Origin: Pseudomonas sp. 7SR1 | GTDB lineage: Bacteria; Pseudomonadota; Gammaproteobacteria; Pseudomonadales; Pseudomonadaceae | Assembly (NCBI RefSeq): GCF_900156465.1 | Contig: NZ_LT707064.1 | Location: 372,001-436,000, forward strand | Reading direction: 5' to 3' | Length of the DNA: 64,000 nt | In this document: piece by piece, positions 17,532 through 25,383 of the stretch | Numbering within the stretch: position 1 is the stretch's first letter | Layout: the number at the start of each line of letters is the position of its first letter | Notes under the pieces: generated by a model | What the model saw: only the letters and a program-made list of their open reading frames with translations | Told to the model about the DNA's origin: nothing | The model's database searches: none | Program-made: the position numbers and the translations under genes

Positions 17532-18791
17532 ATGCGCTGTTGTGTTCTGATCGCAGTAGCCTTGGTTGCAGTCGGCCTATCGGCCGGCTGCGCCACGGTG
17601 CGATTCAGCGACCCGCCTGCTGAATCAGTGAGCTTCGATGAATATCGACGCGACACGATCCAACATATCCAGGCTGGCCGCAGCTTCCAACTTGCCGATC
17701 ACGATGCCGAACTGGCTTGGAATACGCCGCAGGAGTGGCGACCCGCGTCGTCGGACAACGGCAGCCGTCCCAGCAAGGGGATTCTGCTCGTGCATGGCTT
17801 GGGTGACTCACCATGGTCGTTCCAGGACCTAGGCCAGCCGCTGGCAGATCAAGGATTTCTCGTCCGAACGGTGCTTCTTCCCGGGCACGGAACGCGCCCG
17901 GAGGATCTGCTGAAAACGACAGCGGAGCAATGGCGGCAGGTTGTGTGGGACCAGGCCAAAGCATTGCAGCAGGATGTCGAGGGCCCGGTGTACTTGGGCG
18001 GCTTTTCCACCGGCGCCAATCTGGTTCTTGACTACGCCTATTCGCATCCCGAGGTCGCAGGGCTGGTGCTGTTCTCGCCGGGATTCAAGAGCATGCCCTT
18101 CGATTGGCTGGCTCCCTTGGCGGCCCGTATCCGGCCCTGGCTCATCACGCCGGATGGAACGAGGTCGATGCAGAACGCCGTCAAGTATTTCAACGTGCCC
18201 GCCAATGGATTTGCGCAGTTCTATAGAACCAGCGCCAATGCGCGTCGGCTGTTGCGAGAGCAGACCTATGACAAGCCGGTCTTCATGGTCGTCGCCGAGC
18301 ACGATTCCGTGCTGGACACCGACTATCTACTCCAAGTTTTCCAGGAGCGCTTCACGCATCCCAACAGCCGCATGATCTGGTATGGGGCTGAACCGAAGGG
18401 CCTGGTGGATCGGCGGCGCGTCTTGGTTCGTCCGGACCGCTTGCCCGAATGGCGCATCAGCCAGTTCTCCCACATGGGCCTGACGTTTTCGATGGACAAC
18501 CCTGTGTATGGCGAGGGCGGAAGCATGCGCATCTGCCTGAACGGCTTTAGTGCAGAAGACACCCAGGCCTGCGAGAAAGGTGTGCCGGTCTGGTATTCGG
18601 ACTGGGGTTATCGCGAGGAAGGCAAAGTCCACGCGCGACTGACTTTCAATCCGTATCTGGATTGGCAGACCTCGGTCATGACAGCGGTGCTGCAAGGGTC
18701 ACCATCTGGCGGGACAGCAGCTGCAGACAGATCAACGATTGATGGCGTTGAGAACGCATTGCCCCATCAATACAGCCTAAATCGGCATTGA
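17532..18791 (+). CDS. Lipoprotein alpha/beta hydrolase
   Basis: A 419-residue protein starting at ATG 17532, which gives a proper lipoprotein signal (LIAVALVAVGLSAGC, acylated Cys 20). The hydrolase fold shows LVHGLGDSPWSF (oxyanion), the nucleophile elbow GGFSTGAN and an acid in VVAEHDSVLD; a late SHMGL may give the His. It therefore acts at the periplasmic face or outer membrane. A longer start that overlaps the reductase gene is possible but would spoil the signal peptide. Confidence 0.8.
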   Translation: MRCCVLIAVALVAVGLSAGCATVRFSDPPAESVSFDEYRRDTIQHIQAGRSFQLADHDAELAWNTPQEWRPASSDNGSRPSKGILLVHGLGDSPWSFQDLGQPLADQGFLVRTVLLPGHGTRPEDLLKTTAEQWRQVVWDQAKALQQDVEGPVYLGGFSTGANLVLDYAYSHPEVAGLVLFSPGFKSMPFDWLAPLAARIRPWLITPDGTRSMQNAVKYFNVPANGFAQFYRTSANARRLLREQTYDKPVFMVVAEHDSVLDTDYLLQVFQERFTHPNSRMIWYGAEPKGLVDRRRVLVRPDRLPEWRISQFSHMGLTFSMDNPVYGEGGSMRICLNGFSAEDTQACEKGVPVWYSDWGYREEGKVHARLTFNPYLDWQTSVMTAVLQGSPSGGTAAADRSTIDGVENALPHQYSLNRH

Positions 18792-18824
18792 GATTTCTAC
18801 CAAACATACTTGGACGATCCACCT

Positions 18825-19754
18825 ATGAAGAGAGTGCAATTCGGCCGCTACGGTGGCCCTGAAGAAATGTCGTTTGGCGAGTACGAGCTGCCACCGCTTG
18901 AGCCGCAGAGGGTTCGCGTTCGCGTCAAAGCCGCAGCGATCAACCCGCTGGACTGGAAGCTGCGGCGCGGCGTCATGAAGTTCGTCACTGGACGGAAATT
19001 TCCGCAAGGCATGGGTTCGGATTTCGCAGGCGTGGTGGAAGCCGTCGGCGCCCAGGTCAAGGGAATTCAAGTGGGAGATGAAGTGTTCGGTACTGCCGAG
19101 ATCAAAAGGCAAGGCGCATTCGCCGAGATCATTGATGCCAGCGCTGAACTGGTCGTGCGAAAGCCCGCCACGCTTTCGTTCAGCGAGGCGGCATGCCTCC
19201 CCATTCCGGCCGCGACAGCTTGGGCGGCTATCGTTGGCGTTGCCCGGGCCAGCAGCGGTTCGAGGATCTTCATTCATGGTTGCAGCGGTGCGGTAGGCAG
19301 CAGCGCGGTCCAACTCGCGCTGGCCCGCGGGGCGCATGTCTCTGGTGCCTGCGGCGCCAGCTCGCTGGCCAACGTGAAATCTGCCGGCGTCAATCCAGTA
19401 TTTACATACTCGGACAGGGCTTCATTCGCATCCGATGGCCTGTACGACGCAGTGTTCGACACGCTCGGCACGCTGCCTGTCGCCGATGGGCTCACGCTGC
19501 TGAAACCGCGGGGCCGCTTCATTGACATCAATCCGACGCCGGGCAGGATGCTGCGAGGTTTGGTGTCTGGACGCTACAAGATGACGTTCTCGACGGGCGG
19601 CTTCAAGAACCTGGAAGACATCGCCAAGTTGGCCGGAGATGGAAAGCTGCGCTCCTCAATTGGCCTGGAAGCACCGTTCTCCGACGCATTGTCGGTGATT
19701 AAAGATGCGGAACTCGGACGACGCGTCGCCGGCCGCATCGTGCTGCTCATGTAG
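18825..19754 (+). CDS. Zinc-free medium-chain alcohol dehydrogenase / quinone oxidoreductase
   Basis: A 309-residue MDR-family oxidoreductase. The GroES-like N-terminal domain (INPLDWKLRRG, GSDFAGVVEAVG) lacks zinc ligands, and the Rossmann part has IHGCSGAVGSSAVQLA for NADPH. It resembles quinone oxidoreductases and enoyl reductases that reduce activated double bonds. It is the last gene of the tetR-led operon and is followed by a strong terminator. Confidence 0.83.
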   Translation: MKRVQFGRYGGPEEMSFGEYELPPLEPQRVRVRVKAAAINPLDWKLRRGVMKFVTGRKFPQGMGSDFAGVVEAVGAQVKGIQVGDEVFGTAEIKRQGAFAEIIDASAELVVRKPATLSFSEAACLPIPAATAWAAIVGVARASSGSRIFIHGCSGAVGSSAVQLALARGAHVSGACGASSLANVKSAGVNPVFTYSDRASFASDGLYDAVFDTLGTLPVADGLTLLKPRGRFIDINPTPGRMLRGLVSGRYKMTFSTGGFKNLEDIAKLAGDGKLRSSIGLEAPFSDALSVIKDAELGRRVAGRIVLLM

Positions 19755-19767
19755 TCGCTCGTGGACA

Positions 19768-19803
19768 AGCACCACCAGCGAACGGCGATTCTCTGGTGGT
19801 GCT
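19768..19803 (+). terminator. Terminator of the hydrolase/reductase operon
   Basis: A perfect 11-bp inverted repeat, AGCACCACCAG (19768-19778) and CTGGTGGTGCT (19793-19803), is followed by GACTCATTTTTC just after the alcohol dehydrogenase gene. The remaining gap to 19968 has no recognisable feature. Confidence 0.75.
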
Positions 19804-19968
19804 GACTCATTTTTCAACTGGAAAACTCGCGGCGAATTGGCGGCATGTCGTGAGTCACGTTCTCCCCCCATTTGGGCATACAAGCTCGGCGATAGCAGCT
19901 ATCGCCCCTATTCAGTCGGCGCCATACCATCGCTCATAGGGATAACGGCAGAAGAGAGGCGGTAGTCG

Positions 19969-20988
19969 TCAACGCTCCTCGCATGGAGCATTGCATGGAT
20001 CGACTACGTCAGCCTTGCCACCGTGCTTCGCCAACTCCGCTGGTAGCGTGGTCGTTACCGAGAACATCCCGCTGTCCGGGCGGTCTCCAAATCGGGCATC
20101 TCCAAGCGTCACAACTGTGCTTTTATCGCTTCCCCTGATCGTTGCGAAAGGAAAGCGCGACCAATAGAGGAAATCGGCCGCTCCACTACTCCGTTCGGCC
20201 GCCAGTGAAACGGCCGGTTCGTCCATGTGCGACTCAACGAGTTTCCGATCCAATGAAGCGTGGGGAGCGGAAAGCCAGCTGTATTCGCCAAACCCGTAGT
20301 GGCTTTGCGTTTGAACGACAACACGCCGCTTGAACGGGTCAGCGAACACGGGGCTCGCCAGCACCTGCTGAGGCTTGCCAAGACCAGATTCCTCGAATTG
20401 CTGAGCTACGCGCTTCTCGGCCATCCGCCCGCTTGCAGCCATGGCTCCACTGTAGAGCACCGTCACCAACAGGGCAGCCACCGCTGGACGCGAGATCCTG
20501 CCCCTATCGGAGCGCTCGCGGCGCCGGGACAGCCAGATTCCTGCCCCGAGCACGAGCCAGATCCATGGATCGACGATGAAGAGCGCATCACCGTAGAACC
20601 ATCGTTCCGAGAACGGCATCAGAAGGCGAATGCCCCAGTTGTTCATCAGGTCGAGCAACGGATGCGACAGCGCGCCAACGTAGCTGAGTAGCAAGAGCTG
20701 GCCTGGCAGGACGGCTGGGCGCCCAACAGGCCTTGACCCTCTTCGCATCTGCCATCTGTCGAACCACAGCAACGCAAGCGTTAGCAGGGCTGGCAGCACG
20801 AGCAGCCCGATCGGACCATGCGTCCACCCGCGCCTGCACGAAAGCGCCTCGCCGAAAGCGATACACAGGACATCCACATCTGACAGATTCGCACCGATCA
20901 TCAATGCCGGCATAGCGAGCGCTGTGCGGCGCTTGAGGCCGGCCTGCCCCAAAGCGGCTCCTACCAACGTGTGAGTCAGGTTGTCCAT
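19969..20988 (-). CDS. YdjM/DUF457-type membrane-bound hydrolase
   Basis: A 339-residue protein of the LexA-binding, inner membrane-bound putative hydrolase family (YdjM). The N-terminal motif DNLTHTLVGAALGQAGLK, the HG/H pairs (GWTHGPIG, ALSHPLLDLMNNWG) that look like metal ligands, and four to five membrane helices in residues 60-190 support this. A periplasmic-type C-terminal domain of about 150 residues follows. Role unknown; it could act on a lipid-like substrate. Confidence 0.8.
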   Translation of the reverse strand: MDNLTHTLVGAALGQAGLKRRTALAMPALMIGANLSDVDVLCIAFGEALSCRRGWTHGPIGLLVLPALLTLALLWFDRWQMRRGSRPVGRPAVLPGQLLLLSYVGALSHPLLDLMNNWGIRLLMPFSERWFYGDALFIVDPWIWLVLGAGIWLSRRRERSDRGRISRPAVAALLVTVLYSGAMAASGRMAEKRVAQQFEESGLGKPQQVLASPVFADPFKRRVVVQTQSHYGFGEYSWLSAPHASLDRKLVESHMDEPAVSLAAERSSGAADFLYWSRFPFATIRGSDKSTVVTLGDARFGDRPDSGMFSVTTTLPAELAKHGGKADVVDPCNAPCEER

Positions 20989-21043
20989 GACAAGAAGCTC
21001 ACGGCTTGGTTGTCTTTCGAGTGGGATTGCCTATCTGCGCAAT

Positions 21044-21958
21044 TCATATGGATCGCTCCTCCAGGCCGACCAGAGCAGCACTCTCACGCCACAATCTCTC
21101 CTGTGCCTCGTGGTCGCGCGCCAATGCCGATGGATCGGGGAACGTAGGCTGTCCCTTGACCAGGGAGACGTACATGCGTTCGTCAGGCAGGCGAAGGGTC
21201 CCCAGCGCCACGTCGGCCAGCATCCTGCCGGAGTGCTCTGGAGCGTTCATGACGAACTCCGGGCGAAAGAGCCCGAGCAGAGGGAATACCGTGCGCATCA
21301 CGATGCCGAGGATCGCCTTCTGCAAAGCCGACGCTTCGCGGCCGGCGGCACCTCCCGTGAGCCCGGGATTGAAAGCAATGACATCAATCTGGCGCGCCAG
21401 CACCGTCTCATGCCGGGCCAGGTACAACGCCGTCATGAGGTTGCATAGCTTCGAGGCCGTGTAAGACCGAATGCCGTCTCCCGAGCCGCCCTTCGTCGGA
21501 TGGGCCCACTCCTGAACGTCCAGCATCTTGGGGCCGATCGCCTTGATGGGCGGGTTGTGCATGTTGCTCGAAGTGATCACCAGCCGGCCATGCTCGGCCA
21601 TGTGCGGCAGCAGAAGACGCGCCAGCAGATAGTGAGCGAGGTGGTTGACCGCGAACGTCAGTCCGTAGCCCTCTTGGCTTCGTTGATCGGCCGCTGTGCC
21701 ATGCAAGCCGGCATTGAGGACAAGGATGTCGATGCGCTTGTCGCCGAGTTGCTGTATCAAGGCATCGGCAAAGGCGCGCACGGTGGCCAGAGAGGCGAGA
21801 TTGAGCGGGAGAACCTCGACGCCATTCGGTACGGCTCGGTTCTTTCCACGGGCACCCACGATGACCCTCGTGTCTGGAGAGGTCGCGAGGTCCTGTAGGG
21901 TAAATGAGCCAAAGCCACTCGTGGCTCCGGTCATCACGACAACGTACTGCGATCTCAT
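21044..21958 (-). CDS. Short-chain dehydrogenase/reductase
   Basis: A 304-residue SDR starting at ATG 21958. The cofactor motif TGATSGFG (residues 10-17), NAGLHG, and the catalytic YTASK are present with a Ser in ITSSNMH. It resembles protochlorophyllide-reductase-like and retinol-dehydrogenase-like SDRs acting on hydrophobic alcohols or ketones. The gene follows lpxR by 34 bases on the same strand. Confidence 0.85.
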   Translation of the reverse strand: MRSQYVVVMTGATSGFGSFTLQDLATSPDTRVIVGARGKNRAVPNGVEVLPLNLASLATVRAFADALIQQLGDKRIDILVLNAGLHGTAADQRSQEGYGLTFAVNHLAHYLLARLLLPHMAEHGRLVITSSNMHNPPIKAIGPKMLDVQEWAHPTKGGSGDGIRSYTASKLCNLMTALYLARHETVLARQIDVIAFNPGLTGGAAGREASALQKAILGIVMRTVFPLLGLFRPEFVMNAPEHSGRMLADVALGTLRLPDERMYVSLVKGQPTFPDPSALARDHEAQERLWRESAALVGLEERSI

Positions 21959-21992
21959 GGGTTTCACCTTGTTTCTCCTTGAATCAGGCCAG

Positions 21993-23150
21993 TCAGAAAC
22001 GCCTGCCGATGGTGAAGCTGCCAAAGGTGGGTCTCTCATGCTGCCCTTCGAATTCGCGCGTTCGGTGGTAGCGCGCAAAGGCAACACGCCAATGACCGTG
22101 GGTGAAAGCGATGCCATAGCCGATGTCGGCCACGAATGGGCGCTTGTCCACACTGTGGCTGGAGCGAAAGGTGTTGCCGTCGAGCGTGATGTCGCGCAGG
22201 ACCCAGCGCGCATCGGCAGCGACAAACAGGTGGCCGCGCCAACCCTGTGTCGCGCTCGTCCGGATCGGGGACGTGTTTTCACCGGCAGGCCGCAGCGGGG
22301 CGGTACCGAAGTCATCCGGCAACAGGTAGCCGAAACGCAATTCCATCCCGGTATTAGCGTAAGTAGCGAAGTTGCCCAGGCTGCCGCCCCAGTGTGAGAT
22401 CGCGTCCCAGCGCCACGACCCGGTGGACTGCATCGGCGCAAAACGAGTGCGACGCTCGTGAATGAACTGCACCACTGGTTCGTTGTGCAATTGGTTGTCC
22501 CAGCCGTTGAAGCGGTCCACGCCAATGACACCGTGCCACCAATCTTGAACCTCACCTGCCTTGGCGGCCGGGCCAACGATGCCCAGCCGCAACTGCGAAG
22601 TACGGAGATGGTCACCTTTGCGAGCGTTGTAGCCCAGGCTGAACATTAGCGCGCCAGCATAAGGACGATCGTCGGCAATGAGTTCGCGTGGCACGCGGTC
22701 CGTGGGCGTATACATCGTCTGCCCTACCCCCATCGTCATGTTCAGCTCATCGATGCCGCCAGGCTGCAAACCGGAGAACGCTTGATTCAGGCGTCTAGCG
22801 ATATCGGGCAGGCACGGGTCGTCAGCACGATGGATCAGATTGGGCGAGACCACGGTCAGCAGGAACCCATTGGAATAGCCCTGGTCCTGACCGAGGCCGC
22901 CAAACATGTCGTTGTCGACACGCAGATTGACGGTGGATTCAGCCGCAACCCCTTTGCGGTCACAGCCCTCGTCTGCCAGCGCTGGATCTCCGCAGAGCAT
23001 TGCTCCCAAGGCCATCCAGCGTTTCCACGCAGGACTGGCGACCACGGTTTGCGCAAGACGGCCAATGTGTCCTGGCGCCGGATCAGTGTGTGCCAGCGCG
23101 CGATGCCTCGGTGTCGCTCGCCTTCCCAGGGTGACGATGGACTTAGTCAT
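21993..23150 (-). CDS. LpxR-type lipid A 3'-O-deacylase (outer membrane)
   Basis: A 385-residue outer-membrane protein of the LpxR/DUF2219 family, which removes the 3'-acyloxyacyl chain of lipid A. The signature VNLRVDNDMFGGLGQDQGYSNGF (given in parts: Asn-Asp-x-Phe, then D-x-Y-S-N-G) holds the Asn/Asp/Ser active-site residues, and the protein ends with the beta-barrel Phe (TIGRRF). The signal peptide lies at about residues 44-60, so the true start may be internal. The start overlaps the MBL gene by 8 bases. Confidence 0.8.
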   Translation of the reverse strand: MTKSIVTLGRRATPRHRALAHTDPAPGHIGRLAQTVVASPAWKRWMALGAMLCGDPALADEGCDRKGVAAESTVNLRVDNDMFGGLGQDQGYSNGFLLTVVSPNLIHRADDPCLPDIARRLNQAFSGLQPGGIDELNMTMGVGQTMYTPTDRVPRELIADDRPYAGALMFSLGYNARKGDHLRTSQLRLGIVGPAAKAGEVQDWWHGVIGVDRFNGWDNQLHNEPVVQFIHERRTRFAPMQSTGSWRWDAISHWGGSLGNFATYANTGMELRFGYLLPDDFGTAPLRPAGENTSPIRTSATQGWRGHLFVAADARWVLRDITLDGNTFRSSHSVDKRPFVADIGYGIAFTHGHWRVAFARYHRTREFEGQHERPTFGSFTIGRRF

Positions 23151-24105
23151 TCGGGAACCGCCACACGTTCGCGGTTTCGCCAACGGCGAGAACACGCTTT
23201 TCCGCTGTAGGAAGCCCTAGGCGCTTCCACTCTGTAGCCAGGCGAACCGGTGGTTCATCGAGCGGTTCGTACGTCAGCTTGAAGGTGCCCCAATGCATGG
23301 CGAAGAAGTGGCCGGCACCGAGATCCATGTACGCCTGGACAGCCTCCTCGGGGTTCATGTGCTGGCGGCGCATGAACCAAGACGGGTCGTAGGCGCCAAT
23401 GGGCAATAGCGCGGCGTCGATCATCGGAAACCGTTGTCCAATCTCTCGGAAGCCGTCGAAATATCCCGTATCGCCGGAGTGATAGATGCATACGGAATCT
23501 CCCTCGACAATGAATCCACCCCACAGCGTCTCGTTGGCATCGGTCAGCCCGCGGCGGCTGTAGTGCTGGGCCGGTACAAAAGTCACCCTCACGGGGCCCA
23601 AGTCAACGGACTGCCACCAAGCCAGCTCGCTTGCCGAAATACCTTTCTTTGCAAAGAACGAGGTCATGCCCAGGCCGGCGATCACCGGCGCACCGACGCT
23701 CCTCACGGACGGGAGATCCAGATGGTCGTAGTGGTTGTGACTGATCAGCACTGCGTCGATGGGAGGCAGGTTCTCGGGCTGAAGGCCAGCCGGAACATTC
23801 CGTCCCCCTGGTCCCAGGGCAAGCTCACCGAAGACTGGATCGATGAGTAACGACTTTCCTTCGAGCTGCACCAGCCAGCTTGCATGCCCGATCCACGTCA
23901 GGCGCGCGCCTTCACCCACTCCCGGTGGAGCGGCAATCGCCGCAAGATCGGGCGCCACACATGGCACCGCTGCCTTTCTAGGCACGCCACGGCCTCGGCC
24001 TGCGAGACTATCCACCACCAGCATCCGAAATGCCGGCACCACGGTGCCGGGCGCTGCGCTGCCGTCGGGATTTCTGAAACGTCTAGATTTGCCGAAAACT
24101 GCCAT
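23143..24105 (-). CDS. MBL-fold hydrolase, NAPE-PLD/UlaG-like
   Basis: A 320-residue metallo-beta-lactamase-fold protein with the metal site SHNHYDHLD, further His/Asp ligands in HSGDTGYFD and MHWGTFKL, and WIGHASWLVQLEGKSLLIDPVF at the N-terminus. This is the pattern of the NAPE-hydrolysing phospholipase D branch. ATG 24105 was chosen for its GAAGGGG site five bases upstream. Overlap with lpxR suggests a shared role in membrane lipid handling, which is inference. Confidence 0.84.
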   Translation of the reverse strand: MAVFGKSRRFRNPDGSAAPGTVVPAFRMLVVDSLAGRGRGVPRKAAVPCVAPDLAAIAAPPGVGEGARLTWIGHASWLVQLEGKSLLIDPVFGELALGPGGRNVPAGLQPENLPPIDAVLISHNHYDHLDLPSVRSVGAPVIAGLGMTSFFAKKGISASELAWWQSVDLGPVRVTFVPAQHYSRRGLTDANETLWGGFIVEGDSVCIYHSGDTGYFDGFREIGQRFPMIDAALLPIGAYDPSWFMRRQHMNPEEAVQAYMDLGAGHFFAMHWGTFKLTYEPLDEPPVRLATEWKRLGLPTAEKRVLAVGETANVWRFPND

Positions 24106-24276
24106 AGCTGCCCCTTCCACATTGACAATGAGAATGAACGCCGGTGCTATGGGTCGGTCGATGAACACACTGTTCGGCGTTCAACCGGACCGTCCCTATG
24201 CGCTGCGTCAGCCCATTCGAGTCGAAGGCGATACCCAGCAAACGCCCATCAACGGGCGATGCCACGAATCGCTTTC

Positions 24277-25116
24277 TCAGAACCGATAGAGGTAGCCGAG
24301 ACCCACGCCGTACTGCGTGCTCTTTTCCACCAGCGGACTGTCGCGGATCGAGCTGCCCATGCGCTTGGCGCCCATGTCGAGGAACACGGTGTGCTTGGGC
24401 ACGGGCTGCCAGTCCACGCGAAGACCGATCTCGGTATTGACCGAGGAACTGCCGCCGTAGGCCGGGCGCCAGCTCTGCGCCTCGTCCGACCTGACGCCGT
24501 AGTAGTAGTCCACGTACTTGCTATCCACCCATTCGGCTGCCAGCCGTGGGGTCAGCCCGATGGAGCCTGCGGTAAAGCGCCTGTCGATTTGCAACGTCGC
24601 CCTAGTCCCCTTGCTGTTGCTCATGGCGTCCGTGAGCAATTCGGCAGAGAGGTTGGCAAAGCCGGCGCGCCAGATGGCGGCGCCGCCGATCCAGAAGCTG
24701 GCTTCCCGATCGCGCATACCCGCAAAGTACGGCGAATCGCCCGAATCAAATTCCTCCATCGCGGCATAGCGACCACGCAGCCTGAACGAGACCGGCCCGA
24801 CCGACGGCAGCTTGACGTCCAGCCCCGGCCCTGCCACCTGAATCCACCTGTTCTCATAGGTGATCATCGGCAAGCCGCGCACGCGATCGTCGAAGTCCCG
24901 GTACACCCGGTACTGCATGCCACCTGCCACGCCGATCCCCCACCTCGATTCGCTGCGTTCGGCGTCTTCGATGGCCTGCCCCATGGAAGACTTCTTCGTA
25001 TCGGTCGTCTGCGCCGAAACGATGGGTGTGGAAAAAATGCCAGCGACCAGGATCGGCAGCGCCGCGTAAGACGGCTGGCGTCGCAGCCGGGTTGCCCACT
25101 GAAGGTGTGATGACAT
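24277..25116 (-). CDS. MipA/OmpV family outer-membrane protein
   Basis: A 279-residue beta-barrel protein with a signal peptide (cleavage after about 34, IVSA-QTTD), WGIGVAGGMQYRVYRD and repeated amphipathic strands, ending in the barrel signal GLGYLYRF. MipA/OmpV proteins act as outer-membrane scaffolds or porins and are often induced with efflux pumps. It lies between the lpxR group and the RND operon; both neighbours are on the same strand. Confidence 0.85.
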   Translation of the reverse strand: MSSHLQWATRLRRQPSYAALPILVAGIFSTPIVSAQTTDTKKSSMGQAIEDAERSESRWGIGVAGGMQYRVYRDFDDRVRGLPMITYENRWIQVAGPGLDVKLPSVGPVSFRLRGRYAAMEEFDSGDSPYFAGMRDREASFWIGGAAIWRAGFANLSAELLTDAMSNSKGTRATLQIDRRFTAGSIGLTPRLAAEWVDSKYVDYYYGVRSDEAQSWRPAYGGSSSVNTEIGLRVDWQPVPKHTVFLDMGAKRMGSSIRDSPLVEKSTQYGVGLGYLYRF

Positions 25117-25225
25117 GATTGATCCCTTTCAAGGAGAACGTGAGAAATGCCTTCCCCCACGCAGGGGAACGGCGGCTTGCGGGCCACGCCATCGAGCCAT
25201 GTCGATCGGGTCGCGGGCCCTCATC

Positions 25226-25253
25226 GGCAGACGGCCGCACTGCGCCGTCTGCC
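25226..25253 (-). terminator. Terminator of the RND operon
   Basis: A perfect 9-bp inverted repeat GGCAGACGG / CCGTCTGCC lies downstream of the RND permease gene in the 267-base gap before mipA. No clear U-run follows, so it may be only partial. Confidence 0.5.
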
Positions 25254-25383
25254 TAACTTCCCTACCGGCTTGACGACCCCGCGTCGTCTCGCGCAAGGCC
25301 TTGCAGGCCCTGCGCACCGCGTATCGACTCAACGACAGTGCCGAAGAACTGCTGCTTCGCGGCGAGCGTTGCTGCGTCATCGT

